Below, in pieces: positions 1 through 11,522 of a stretch of DNA of 64,000 bases. The DNA comes from Limnoperna fortunei (lineage: Eukaryota > Mollusca > Bivalvia > Mytilida > Modiolidae). Below the pieces are notes generated by a model. It was not told the DNA's origin. It searched no databases and saw only the letters and a program-made list of their open reading frames with translations. Position 1 is the stretch's first letter. Every line of letters begins with the position of its first letter. The position numbers and the translations under genes are program-made. The stretch spans positions 53,211,644-53,275,643 of the forward strand of contig OX104113.1 in the NCBI GenBank assembly GCA_944474755.1. The letters are read 5' to 3'.

Positions 1-201
1 ATATAATGTACGTAATGTTAATGTATGTAACGGTAATTTACGTTACATTACATGTGATGTTATATATTATTTTCCATTACACTATTTATTGTAGATGAGT
101 TTGAGCCAATAAAATTATTTATATTTGTATTTGTATTTGTATTTTAATAATCTCTCATATTACAATACAAAATGGGTTCCTGTTTTAATCCTCCATTTAC
201 T

Positions 202-399
202 TTAATTGAGTTTCCCCGATATGGTTGAACCATATCTTCTCTTGTTAGTAATATATTCATAACCTTGTGGTAAATCTAAAACGTCGAATTTATCTAGTTT
301 CGTTTCTAGAAAACAAATAATATCATATTGTTTGATTACATCAATGAAATCAACATTCAACAGTTTGGATTTAAGTCCGCATACATTAACAAAAGTCAT
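202..399 (-). pseudogene. LINE ORF2 N-terminal endonuclease fragment
   Basis: The frame encodes ~65 residues with the start of an apurinic-like endonuclease domain: VNVCGLKSKL followed by YDIICFLETKLD, in which the Glu of ETKLD is the usual metal-binding catalytic residue. It continues as LPQGYEYI, matching LPKGYNYIAKHR encoded near 49,050-49,090 in the second copy. It ends at a stop after SGKLN, where sequence similarity to the second copy also stops. The rest of the endonuclease and the whole RT are absent. This is a fragment of the same LINE as the ORF1 upstream. Confidence 0.75.
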
Positions 400-450
400 G
401 CGTAGTGTATTGGTAGTTCGTGTCCGTTCATGTGTGTCCGATGTGATGAA

Positions 451-1620
451 CTAGTTATTGCCTGGAATTCGGGGCTCTCCATGGGGGTTCGGGATGTATG
501 GTTGTCCGTCAACTATAAGCTTGTCATATACTAGTTTAGCGTTACGCTTAGCTCTTTGAAATTCTTTCAGTTTCGGGATAAGGGCCTTCCTGCGTTCATT
601 GATCTCCAGTGGAAATTGTTGAAAGACAGCATATTGAACTTTATTTTTATTTTTGAGTTTTTCATTTGCCTCATGTAGCACAAGCTGGTGGTCTGAGTAT
701 TTTGTAAATCTTGCAATGATACTTCTCGGTTTACCATCACGTCTTGGTTTCAGCCTATGCACATTTTGGAATGAAATTCTTTCAGCATGGTCTATACCAA
801 GCTCAGTAGTTATGAAACCTCTAACTATGTTTTCTGTATCATTAGATGATTCATCCCTCCCTTCTGGTAGACCAGTAAATTTAAGATTATACTTCATAGA
901 GTGAGTTTGGAATCTAAGGAAGTCTTCTTGTAGGATTTTGTTTTCATTTTCAAGTGCTCTGTTTTGTTCTTCTAGGTATCTCATTCTGTCTTCTATATTA
1001 TGATGGTGTCTTTCCTCATTAGCCAATATTCTACCATGTTGATCTTGTAGTGCTTTAATATCTTTAATTTCTCTTTTCATTGTATTTATATTTTCCTCAA
1101 CTGTATGTAACTTTCTATGTATCTCATCCAGCATATCAAGTTTTTGAAGCTTTTGTTGAATAATAGTGTTTGTTGTGTTTACATTTTCAAGTCTGCTGTT
1201 GAGTACATTCATATTTTGCATGATAACTTGAAGGGCCATATTTGAATCAGTATGAGCTTGAGTGTTTATTGTGGCATTGACGGGAGCCTGGGTCATAATA
1301 GGTTGTTGAATGTCCTGAACAGGAGTACTTGTCTGTGGCTGTGGGTATGATGGCGGTGGGTATGGTGTTCTAAAACCTTGTTGAGATATGTAATTTTGTG
1401 GATTTGGAACAATCAGTGCAGTAGAGGGTTCAATAAAGGAGCGTTGTGGGCTTACTGTCCCATATATGCTTTCATTTGCTTGTGAAATAACTTGTGACAA
1501 GTTCATATTAGGTACACTGGGGGCCGCCATATTTGTATTCATGATTTTCTCAGGTGGAGTGAGTCCTGTTTGAAATGAATTGTTTCTTTGCCTTTTGTTA
1601 CGGTTTCTATTTTTCCCCAT
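451..1620 (-). CDS. L1-like LINE ORF1 protein (nucleic-acid chaperone type)
   Basis: An uninterrupted 389-codon ORF starts with ATG. The N-terminus (1-30) is basic. Residues ~60-125 are rich in Pro and Gln. Residues ~130-240 form a long heptad-rich coiled coil. Residues ~241-375 resemble the RRM-like and C-terminal domains of L1 ORF1p (Transposase_22 group), with MKYNLKFTGLPEG at 242-254 and RSIIARFTKYSD near 299-310. Proteins of this group trimerise through the coiled coil, bind LINE RNA and act as chaperones during target-primed reverse transcription. An ORF2 fragment lies 51 bp downstream on the same strand, the usual LINE order. The ORF is intact although ORF2 is deleted, so this copy is not autonomous. 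A closely related but gutted ORF1 lies at 48,058-48,640. Confidence 0.85.
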   Translation of the reverse strand: MGKNRNRNKRQRNNSFQTGLTPPEKIMNTNMAAPSVPNMNLSQVISQANESIYGTVSPQRSFIEPSTALIVPNPQNYISQQGFRTPYPPPSYPQPQTSTPVQDIQQPIMTQAPVNATINTQAHTDSNMALQVIMQNMNVLNSRLENVNTTNTIIQQKLQKLDMLDEIHRKLHTVEENINTMKREIKDIKALQDQHGRILANEERHHHNIEDRMRYLEEQNRALENENKILQEDFLRFQTHSMKYNLKFTGLPEGRDESSNDTENIVRGFITTELGIDHAERISFQNVHRLKPRRDGKPRSIIARFTKYSDHQLVLHEANEKLKNKNKVQYAVFQQFPLEINERRKALIPKLKEFQRAKRNAKLVYDKLIVDGQPYIPNPHGEPRIPGNN

Positions 1621-2089
1621 CAGAAATACCTGAAGTCCTTCCTATGCATCTTCCAGCACAAAAAGGTAGTTATAAAACCATAATTCCATTATAAATTTTC
1701 ACTTAAAGGGGAGTCGATCTTCATTCATGTCCACATCTACTCCGCCATCTTAGAAGTGACCAATCAGAAGCAGTTAAAGCAGCACAAAAAGAGCTGTCAA
1801 CAGTAATGTGTTTTTACTAAAATGTTTTCTAGATTTTAATGGACTTGAAACACAATTTTAATTTATAATATTATTAAATAACTAGTAAGTAATAAAGTAA
1901 TAAACAAGTTTTACATAAAAATATGACTATAATTATAATAAACATAAAAAATATCTTCATATTATGACAACATAAATGACCAAGACAACTTATTAATTGT
2001 GACTTTTTTTCCTGTTACTTTTTTTCCTATCAAAACTGTGACTTTATTTCCTGTGACTTTTTTTCCTGTGACTTTCTTTCCGTTTACCG
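1621..2089. other. Non-coding leader with short tandem repeats at the array boundary
   Basis: No ORF of note. The first part is probably the LINE 5' leader. The end (about 2000-2089) holds repeated copies of a TGACTTTTTTTCCTG-like unit and finishes in TTCTTTCCGTTTACCG. The same unit and the same end sequence recur at 50,545-50,600, where different DNA follows, so TTTACCG looks like the terminus of a dispersed repeat. At 2090 it abuts the interior of a mini-exon without its acceptor, so the array is truncated here. Confidence 0.5.
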
Positions 2090-5000
2090 AAAAAAGATGA
2101 CAGATGAAGAGGAAAGCCAAGATAATATGTCCGGAATATCTGGGTAAAAATATCAGTGGAAATTTAAATGCAATAATAAACCAGCCTTTAAAACTTCTTT
2201 ACAATTTAAATACTTTTTAAAATGTACTCTTTGAATAACATCTGAATTAAGGTTAAATTACTTTTCCATCCATACACATGTTAGCTAGTTCCAAAAATTA
2301 AAAGGAACATTCTAGGAATAAATGAAATGGAATCAAGTTTTCTACATATTGATATTTTCTATTGTACTTATTTCTTTGGTGAAGAAAAAAGATGACAGAT
2401 AAAGAGGAATGCCAAGACATATCTCCAAAATATCTGGGTAAGAATTTTATTGGAATTATTTCAGAGTTAAAGAAGCGATAAAAACTTATGACAATTTAAA
2501 ATGCAACATTCTAAGCATAAATGAAAGGACATAAAATCTGCTATATAAAAATGCTATATATAGATTTTTCCAATCCATTCATTTATTTGGTTATTTTTTA
2601 GATGAAGAAAGAAGATTACAGATGAAGAGAGGAACGCCCAAAGTATGTCCAGAATATCTGGGTAAGAATCTTGCTGAAAATTATTGCAGTGATAAAACAG
2701 CCATTAAAACTTCTTGATAATTTAATATTTTTTAAATGTACCCTTTAAGAATAACATCTGAAATAAGGTAAAATTATTTTTCCATCCATATAAACATGTT
2801 AGCTGCTGCCAAAAAGTAAAAGGAACATTGTAAGAATAAATGAAAGGGAATCAAGCTTTCTACATATTGATATTTTTCATTGTACTTATTTGATTGGTTA
2901 CTTTTCATAGATGAAGAAAAAAGATGACAGATGAAGAGGAATGCCAAGACATTAAATATCTCCAAAATATCTGGGTAAGAATATTATTGGAATTATTTCA
3001 GAGTTAAAGAAGCCATACAAACTTATGACAATTAAAACTTATGACAATTTAAAATACATGTATTTAAAATAGTTTTGAAATGCACTTTTTGGATTAACAA
3101 CGGATATAAGGTACAGTTATTTTACCATCACTACATATGTTAGCTAGTGTCAAAAATTGAAAAAGCAACATTCAAAGCATAAATGAAGGGACATGAAATC
3201 TGTTATATATAGATTTCTTTAAATCGATTCATATATTTGGTTATTTTTATAGATAAAGAAAGATTACAGATGAAGAGGAACACCAAGAAAATATGTCCAG
3301 AATATCTGGGTAAGAATATTGCTGAAATTATTGCAGTGATAAAACGGCCATTAAAACTTCTTGAAAATTTAAATATTTTTTTAATGTACTCTTTAAGAAT
3401 AACATCTGAAATAAGGTAAAATTATTTTTCCAACAATATAAACATGTTAGCTGCTGTCAAAAAGTAAAAGCAACATTCTAAGAATAAATAAAAGGGAATA
3501 AAGTTTTCTAGAAATTGTTCCACTGTACTTATTTCTTGACTTTTTATAGATGAAGAAAAAAGATGACAGATGAAGAGGAAAGCCAAGATAATATGTCCGG
3601 AATATCTGGGTAAAAATATCAGAGGAAATTAATGCAATAATAAACCAGCCTTTAAAACTTCTTTACAATTTAAATACTTTTTAAATGTACTCTTTGAATA
3701 ACATCTGAATTAAGGTTAAATTACTTTTCCATCCATACACATGTTAGCTAGTTCCAAAAAGTAAAAGGAACATTCTAGGAATAAATGAAATGGAATCAAG
3801 TTTTCTACATATTGATATTTTCTATTGTACTTATTTCTTTGGTTACTTTTCATAGATGAAGAAAAAAGATGACAGATGAAGAGGAATGCCAAGACATATC
3901 TCCAAAATATCTGGGTAAGAATTTTATTGGAATTATTTCAGAGTTAAAGAAGCGATAAAAACTTATGACAATTTAAAATGCAACATTCTAAGCATAAATG
4001 AAAGGACATAAAATCTGCTATATAAAAATCCTATATATAGATTTTTCCAATCCATTCTTTATTTGGTTATTTTTTAGATGAAGAAAGAAGATTATAGATG
4101 AAGAGAGGAATGCCCAAAGTATGTCCAGAATATCTGGGTAAGAATCTTGCTGAAAATTATTGCAGTGATAAAACAGCCATTAAAACTTCTTGATAATTTA
4201 ATATTTTTTAAATGTACCCTTTAAGAATAACATCTGAAATAAGGTAAAATTATTTTTCCATCAATATAAACATGTTAGCTGCTGCCAAAAAGTAAAAGGA
4301 AAATTGCAAGAATAAATGAAAGGGAATTAACTTTTCTACATATTGATATTTTCCATTGTACTTATTTGATTGGTTACTTTTCATAGATGAAGAAAAAAGA
4401 TGACAGATGAAGAGGAATGCCAAGACATTTAATATCTCCAAAATGTCTGGGTAAGAATATTATTGGAATTATTTCAGAGTTAAAGAAGCCATACAAACTT
4501 ATGACAATTTAAAATACATGTATTTAAAATAGTTTTGAAATGCACTTTTTGGATTAACACCTGATATAAGGTACAGTTATTTTACCATCACTACATATGT
4601 TAGCTAGTGTCAAAAATTGAAAAAGCAACATTCAAAGCATAAATGAAGGGACATGAAATCTGTTATATATAGATTTCTTTAAATCGATTCATATATTTGG
4701 TTATTTTTATAGATAAAGAAAGATTACAGATGAAGAGGAACACCAAGAAAATATGTCCAGAATATCTGGGTAAGAATATTGCTGAAATTATTGCAGTGAT
4801 AAAACGGCCATTAAAACTTCTTGAAAATTTAAATATTTTTTTAATGTACTCTTTAAGAATAACATCTGAAATAAGGTAAAATTATTTTTCCAACAATATA
4901 AACATGTTAGCTGCTGTCAAAAAGTAAAAGCAACATTCTAAGAATAAATAAAAGGGAATAAAGTTTTCTAGAAATTGTTCCACTGTACTTATTTCTTGAC

Positions 5001-6712
5001 TTTTTATAGATGAAGAAAAAAGATGACAGATGAAGAGGAAAGCCAAGATAATATGTCCGGAATATCTGGGTAAAAATATCAGAGGAAATTAATGCAATAA
5101 TAAACCAGCCTTTAAAACTTCTTTACAATTTAAATACTTTTTAAATGTACTCTTTGAATAACATCTGAATTAAGGTTAAATTACTTTTCCATCCATACAC
5201 ATGTTAGCTAGTTCCAAAAAGTAAAAGGAACATTCTAGGAATAAATGAAATGGAATCAAGTTTTCTACATATTGATATTTTCTATTGTACTTATTTCTTT
5301 GGTTACTTTTCATAGATGAAGAAAAAAGATGACAGATGAAGAGGAATGCCAAGACATATCTCCAAAATATCTGGGTGAGAATTTTATTGGAATTATTTCA
5401 GAGTTAAAGAAGCGATAAAAACTTATGACAATTTAAAATGCAACATTCTAAGCATAAATGAAAGGACATAAAATCTGCTATATAAAAATCCTATATATAG
5501 ATTTTTCCAATCCATTCTTTATTTGGTTATTTTTTAGATGAAGAAAGAAGATTATAGATGAAGAGAGGAATGCCCAAAGTATGTCCAGAATATCTGGGTA
5601 AGAATCTTGCTGAAAATTATTGCAGTGATAAAACAGCCATTAAAACTTCTTGATAATTTAATATTTTTTAAATGTACCCTTTAAGAATAACATCTGAAAT
5701 AAGGTAAAATTATTTTTCCATCAATATAAACATGTTAGCTGCTGCCAAAAAGTAAAAGGAAAATTGCAAGAATAAATGAAAGGGAATTAACTTTTCTACA
5801 TATTGATATTTTCCATTGTACTTATTTGATTGGTTACTTTTCATAGATGAAGAAAAAAGATGACAGATGAAGAGGAATGCCAAGACATTTAATATCTCCA
5901 AAATGTCTGGGTAAGAATATTATTGGAATTATTTCAGAGTTAAAGAAGCCATACAAACTTATGACAATTTAAAATACATGTATTTAAAATAGTTTTGAAA
6001 TGCACTTTTTGGATTAACACCTGATATAAGGTACAGTTATTTTACCATCACTACATATGTTAGCTAGTGTCAAAAATTGAAAAAGCAACATTCAAAGCAT
6101 AAATGAAGGGACATGAAATCTGTTATATATAAATTTCTTTAAATCGATTCATATATTTGGTTATTTTATAGATAAAGAAAGAAGATTACAGATGAAGAGG
6201 AACCCCAAGAAAATATGTCCAGAATATCTGGGTAAGAATATTGCTGAAAATTATTGCAGTGATAAAACGGCCATTAAAACTTCTTGAAAATTTAAATATT
6301 TTTTTTAATGTACTCTATAAGAATAACATCCAAAATAAGGTAAAATTATTTTTCCAACAATATAAACATGTTAGCTGCTGTCAAAAAGTAAAAGCAACAT
6401 TCTAAGAATAAATAAAAGGGAATAAAGTTTTCTAGAAATTGTTCCACTGTACTTATTTCTTGACTTTTTATAGATGAAGAAAAAAGATGACAGATGAAGA
6501 GGAAAGCCAAGATAATATGTCCGGAATATCTGGGTAAAAATATCAGTGGAAATTTAAATGCAATAATAAACCAGCCTTTAAAACTTCTTTAAAATTTAAA
6601 TACTTTTTAAAATGTACTCTTTGAATAACATCTGAATTAAGGTTAAATTACTTTTCCATCCATACACATGTTAGCTAGTTCCAAAAAGTAAAAGCAACAT
6701 TCTAAGAATAAA
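2090..6712 (+). repeat. Mini-exon tandem array, block I (1,460-bp higher-order units)
   Basis: Sixteen mini-exon copies lie in one orientation, at about 2090-2143 (no acceptor), 2380-2437, 2602-2661, 2911-2974, 3253-3309, 3550-3609, 3856-3914, 4078-4137, 4387-4450, 4713-4769, 5010-5069, 5316-5374, 5538-5597, 5847-5910, 6172-6231 and 6474-6533. Each is preceded by a T-rich tract ending in TAG (often TTTCATAG) and followed by ATCTGG|GTAAGAAT or a close variant. Five exon types (A 60 nt, B 59, C 60, B' 64, D 57 or 60) repeat in the order A-B-C-B'-D. The A-to-A distance is 1,460 bp (3550 to 5010) and then 1,464 bp (5010 to 6474). The second and third units are nearly identical. Introns are AT-rich and also conserved. 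No frame stays open across all exon types. Confidence 0.85.
2602..2661 (+). other. Representative C-type mini-exon (open, symmetric phase 1)
   Basis: This 60-nt exon lies between TTTTTTAG and GTAAGAAT. Entered in phase 1, with the G left by a preceding CTGG end, it reads Asp then EERRLQMK and continues to VCPEYL before leaving a single G, so it is a symmetric phase-1 exon of 20 residues. D-type exons (3253, 4713) are open in the same frame and end ICPEYL. A-type exons are also 60 nt but have TGA where this exon has TTA (Leu). B (59 nt) and B' (64 nt) would shift the frame. Reading it as coding is therefore possible for single exons but not for the array. I know no protein family with this repeat. 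Confidence 0.45.
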
Positions 6713-7987
6713 CCAGAGGCTCTTAAGAGCCTGTATCGCTCACCTGATTTTATAGGCAATGAAGATGGCATTTCCCTGATGTTAAAGTAAGTCCTGTAAT
6801 TTTCAATAAACTTTAAATAGGACCATCCAAACAATATTACTAGAAAGCTTTGTTTCATTGGTTAACAAGTTGTATAGAGAAGATTTTTTTTATTTGCCCT
6901 TAGGGTCCTATGTTAAACTAAGTCCTGCGGGGGAGGTGGCCATTTTGAATTTCCAATTGCCATAAAAACATAAACTTTATAAAGGACCATCCAAACAATA
7001 TTGCTAGTAAGATTTTGTTTCCATTGATTAACCGGTTTCAGAGAAGAAGCCTTTAAAAACTTTTTCCCATAGGGTCCTATGTTAAACTAAGTCCTGCGGT
7101 AGTGGCCATTTTGAATTCCAGTTGGCATAAAAATCATAAACTTTATAAAGGACCATCCAAACAATATTGCTAGTAAGTTTTGTTTTGATTGGTTAACCGG
7201 TTTTAGAGAAAAAGCCCTTTTTAACCTTTTTCCCAAAGGGTCCAATGTTAAACTAAGTCCTGCGGTGGCGGCCATTTTGAATATCAGATTGGGATAAAAA
7301 ACATTAACTTTATAGAGGGCCATCCAAACAATATTGCTAGTAAGTTTTGTTTCCATTGATTAACCGGTTTCAGAGAAGAAGCCTTTTAAAACGTTTTCCC
7401 ATAGGGTTCTATGTTAAACTAAGTCCTGCAGTGGCGGCCATTTTGAATTTCCAATGGCCATAAAAAACACAAACTTTATAGAGGACCATCCAAACAATAT
7501 TGCTAGTAAGTTTTTGTTTCCATTGATTAACCGGTTTCAGATAAGAAGCCTTTTAAAACTTTTTCCCATAGGGTTCTATGTTAAACTAAGTCCTGCAGTG
7601 GCGGCCATTTTGAATTTCCAATTCCCATCTAAAACACAAACTTTATAGAGGACCATCTAAACAATATTGCTAGTAATTTTTTTTTTTGATTGGTTAAACG
7701 GTTTCAGAGAAGAAGCCCTTTTTAACTTTTTTCCCATAGGGTCCTATGTTAAACTAAGTCTTGAGGTGGCGGCCATATTGGTTTACCAATGAAAATAAAA
7801 AACACAAACTTTGTAAAGGTCCATCCAATGAACATTATGGCCAAGTTTGGTTTCAATTGGCCAAGTGGTTTCAGAGAAGAAGATTAAAATGTAAAAAGTT
7901 TACAGACGCCAACGACGACGACGACGACGCCGACGGACGCAAAGTGATAACAATAGCTCACATGACCCTTTGGGTCAGGTGAGCTAA
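6713..7987 (-). mobile_element. Helentron/HINE-like non-autonomous element, family A copy 1
   Basis: Read on the minus strand it starts TTAGCTCACCTGACCC, a 5' hairpin whose arms are GCTCAC..GACCC and GGGTC..GTGAGC, followed by a GACG-rich microsatellite (7907-7935). About 160-bp direct repeats fill the interior. The 3' end has AGGTGAGC (inverse of the 5' start), a hairpin AGGCTCTTAAGAGCCT and CTGG. Comparison with neighbouring array copies gives the empty site AAGAATAAA|TAAAAGGG, so it inserted without target duplication. These are features described for Helentron-associated elements (HINE/DINE-1). It has no credible ORF. It splits mini-exon array units and is therefore younger than them. Confidence 0.7.
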
Positions 7988-10593
7988 TAAAAGGGAATAA
8001 AGTTTTCTAGAAATTGTTCCACTGTACTTATTTCTTGACTTTTTATAGATGAAGAAAAAAGATGACAGATGAAGAGGAAAGCCAAGATAATATGTCCGGA
8101 ATATCTGGGTAAAAATATCAGTGGAAATTAATGCAATAATAAACCAGCCTTTAAAACTTCTTTACAATTTAAATACTTTTTAAAATGTACTCTTTGAATA
8201 ACATCTGAATTAAGGTTAAATTACTTTTCCATCCATACACATGTTAGCTAGTTCCAAAAAGTAAAAGGAACATTCTAGGAATAAATGAAATGGAATCAAG
8301 TTGATATTGATATTTTCTATTGTACTTATTTCTTTGGTTACTTTTCATAGATGAAGAAAAAAGATGACAGATGAAGAGGAATGCCAAGACATATCTCCAA
8401 AATATCTGGGTAAGAATTTTATTGGAATTATTTCAGAGTTAAAGAAGCGATAAAAACTTATGACAATTTAAAATGCAACATTCTAAGCATAAATGAAAGG
8501 ACATAAAATCTGCTATATAAAAATGCTATATATAGATTTTTCCAATCCATTCATTTATTTGGTTATTTTTTAGATGAAGAAAGAAGATTACAGATGAAGA
8601 GAGGAACACCTAAAGTATGTCCAGAATATCTGGGTAAGAATCTTGCTGAAAATTATTGCAGTGATAAAACAGCCATTAAAACTTCTTGATAATTTAATAT
8701 TTTTTAAATGTACCCTTTAAGAATAACATCTGAAATAAGGTAAAATTATTTTTCCATCCATATAAACATGTTAGCTGCTGCCAAAAAGTAAAAGGAACAT
8801 TGTAAGAATAAATGAAAGGGAATCAAGTTTTCTACATATTGATATTTTCCATTGTACTTATTTGATGGTTACTTTTCATAGATGAAGAAAAAAGATGACA
8901 GATGAAGAGGAATGCCAAGACATTTAATATCTCCAAAATGTCTGGGTAAGAATATTATTGGAATTATTTCAGAGTTAAAGAAGCCATACAAACTTATGAC
9001 AATTTAAAATACATGTATTTAAAATAGTTTTGAAATGCACTTTTTGGATTAACACCGGATATAAGGTACAGTTATTTTACCATCACTACATATGTTAGCT
9101 AGTGTCAAAAATTGAAAAAGCAACATTCAAAGCATAAATGAAGGGACATGAAATCTGTTATATATAGATTTCTTTAAATCGATTCATATATTTGGTTATT
9201 TTTATAGATAAAGAAAGAAGATTACAGATGAAGAGGAACACCAAGAAAATATGTCCAGAATATCTGGGTAAGAATATTGCTGAAATTATTGCAGTGATAA
9301 AACGGCCATTAAAACTTCTTGAAAATTTAAATATTTTTTTTTAATGTACTCTTTAAGAATAACATCTGAAATAAGGTAAAATTATTTTTCCAACAATATA
9401 AACATGTAAGCTGCTGTCAAAAAGTAAAAGCAACATTCTAAGAATAAATAAATGGGAATAAAGTTTTCTAGAAATTGTTCCACTGTACTTATTTCTTGAC
9501 TTTTTATAGATGAAGAAAAAAGATGACAGATGAAGAGGAAAGCCAAGATAATATGTCCGGAATATCTGGGTAAAAATATCAGTGGAAATTAATGCAATAA
9601 TAAACCAGCCTTTAAAACTTCTTTACAATTTAAATACTTTTTAAAATGTACTCTTTGAATAACATCTGAATTAAGGTTACGGTAAATTACTTTTCCATCC
9701 ATACACATGTTAGCTAGTTTCAAAAAGTAAAAGGAACATTCTAAGAATAAATGAAAGCTAGGGAATAAAGTTTTCTGCATATTGATATTTTCTACTGTGC
9801 TTATTTCTTTGGTTACTTTTCATAGAGGAAGAAAAAAGATGAAGAGGAATGCTGACAGATTAAGAGGAATGTTGACAGATGAAAAGGAATGCCAAGACAT
9901 ATTTAATATCTCCAAAAAATCTGGGTAGGAATATTATTGGAATTATTTCAGAGTTAAAGAAGCCATAAAAACTGATGACAATTTAAAATACATGTATTTA
10001 AAATATTTTTGAAACACATTTTTGCATCAACACCTGATATAAGGTACAGTTATTTTACCATCACTACATATGTTAGCTAGTTTCAAAAATTGAAAAAGCA
10101 ACATTCTAAGCATAAATGAAAGGACATGAAATCTGCTATATATATAGATTTTTCCAATCCATTCATTTATTTGGTTATTTTTATAGATGAAGACAGATTA
10201 CAGATGAAGAGGGGAACCCCCAAACATATGTCCAGAATATCTGGGTAAGAATATTGCTTTAAATTATTGCAGTGATAAAACAGTCATTAAAACTTCTTGA
10301 CAATTTAAATATTTTTTAAATGTTCTTTTTTAGAACAACATCTTAAATAAGGTAAAATTATTTTTCGATCAATATAAACATGTAAGCTGCTGTCAAAAAG
10401 AAAAATAAATAAAACGGAAAAAAGTTTTCTACATATTGATATGTTCCACTGTACTTATTTCTTGGCTTACTTTTCATAGATAAAGAAAAAAGATGACAGA
10501 TGAAGAGGAAAGCCAAGATAATATATCCATAATATCTTGGTAAGAATATTAAGTGAAATTATTGCAATGATAAAGCAGCCTTTAAAACTTCTC
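7988..10593 (+). repeat. Mini-exon tandem array, block II
   Basis: The array resumes with exons at about 8049-8108 (A), 8351-8409 (B), 8574-8633 (C), 8882-8945 (B'), 9208-9267 (D), 9510-9569 (A), 9826-9924 (a long variant in which GACAGAT-GAAGAGGAATG is internally triplicated), 10187-10244 (C-like, 58 nt) and 10480-10538 (A, weaker match). Acceptor and donor signals remain except for small variants. Divergence rises toward the right end, so this is an older part of the array than 3.5-6.5 kb. Confidence 0.8.
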
Positions 10594-10811
10594 CATCCTC
10601 ACAAGTCAGGGGTTTTGTGTCCACATGTATCCACGAACCCCTGACAAACTTAGCTAGGAAATTCCAGGGCTAGAAGATTTTCGTATGACGTCAATCCTTC
10701 AAAATATCAACCAATGAAATTGCTTGAAAGAAGCAAGTGTTTGGCAGAAGTCATTCTGACTCATTCTTGAGTGGGAAGAAAACGTAACGCAACTAATAAA
10801 CTAGTGCTGAT

Positions 10812-11404
10812 TGTGTTGGGATGCCAACACAGAATGTCTCCCAAACGAACCCCCATTGCCACTATAATCCTTATGGATAGTATTTCATTCAAATCAGTAC
10901 ATTAAAATATGCCTAGAAATCAAATTTTGTTGAAATCGGACAAAGTTGACTTTTTCCTGCAGTAAAATGGCCGCCATTTTGAAACCGGAAGTCGGACAAA
11001 AAAATTTTAAATAGTGGCACACTCAGGGTATCATAAGCTACCTGTATACCAAATTTCGTCTAAATCGGATGACGTTTAAATTTTTGCATTTTTAGGGGGG
11101 TGGTCGGATGGCGGCCATTTTGAAATGTCGGCCGCGTCAAATTTTTTTTTGCAAAAATGCTCAGGATAGTTAGCTGTATCAGTATACCAATTTTCATTGA
11201 AATTGCTTTGGCAATTACTGAGATCTGACAACGGCCGTCATTTTTTTTCAACGGCGGCCATTTTGAAAATGGCGGCCATTTTGAAAATTTCAAAAGTGGA
11301 TTGCACAACTTCAGGTCACCCTTAACATGTTCCCAAAGTTTCATCTTGATTGGACATTGCGTCTCTGAGAAAATGTGCGGACAAGATTGAACGGAAAGAA
11401 AACA

Positions 11405-11452
<48 letters not shown>

Positions 11453-11522
11453 AGAAGAATAATAATAAGAAACCGGACAAAAACAATATGTCTCCCAAAA
11501 CTTCGTTTGGGAGACATAATAA
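10812..11522 (-). mobile_element. HINE-like element, family B, nested in the Mutator-like element
   Basis: On the minus strand the 5' end has a hairpin of TGTCTCCCAAACGAAG and its inverse (about 11,489-11,520), followed by a (TTTC)n microsatellite (11,402-11,452). The 3' end carries the inverse TTCGTTTGGGAGACAT and then a second hairpin, TGTTGGCATCCCAACA. This is the same design as family A with unrelated sequence. The interior is short repeats with 'gcggccattttgaaa' motifs. No ORF is credible. Exact ends are inferred from the hairpins. Confidence 0.5.
11402..11452 (+). repeat. (GAAA)n microsatellite
   Basis: About twelve perfect GAAA units. They create open frames in several phases, none of which looks like a gene. 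The run follows the 5' hairpin of the family B element when read on the minus strand. Confidence 0.95.

Larger units (their letters stand above)
90..2089 (-). mobile_element. L1-like LINE, internally deleted (copy A)
   Basis: On the minus strand this reads 5' leader, ORF1 (1620-451), a 51-bp spacer, then the start of ORF2 (399-202). After the first ~65 codons of the endonuclease the element jumps to an AT-rich tail ending in a short TACAAA-type repeat (about 121-150), so most of ORF2 is missing. The ORF1/ORF2 order and the residues shared with the copy at 48-58 kb show both belong to one LINE family. The 5' side (1621-2089) is non-coding. It ends in direct repeats of a TTCCTGTGACTTT-like unit that stop abruptly at the first mini-exon copy at 2090. 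Family assignment is by protein motifs only; exact ends are uncertain. Confidence 0.75.

Noticed and set aside
2774..2965. Repeated minus-strand frames of ~63 codons in the array (LAFLFICHLFSSSMK type)
   Set aside because: They are the reverse complement of the mini-exon and its intron flank. They recur only because the unit repeats, and the plus strand has the consistent splice signals.
2090..2974. Selenoprotein reading of the TGA codons in the mini-exons
   Set aside because: Exon lengths 59 and 64 break the frame anyway, and I see no SECIS-like structure. Kept only as a remote alternative in the findings.
7087..7356. Minus-strand frame over the family A repeats
   Set aside because: Follows the 160-bp direct repeats and matches the equivalent frame at 40,411-40,818. 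No domain; explained by the repeat.
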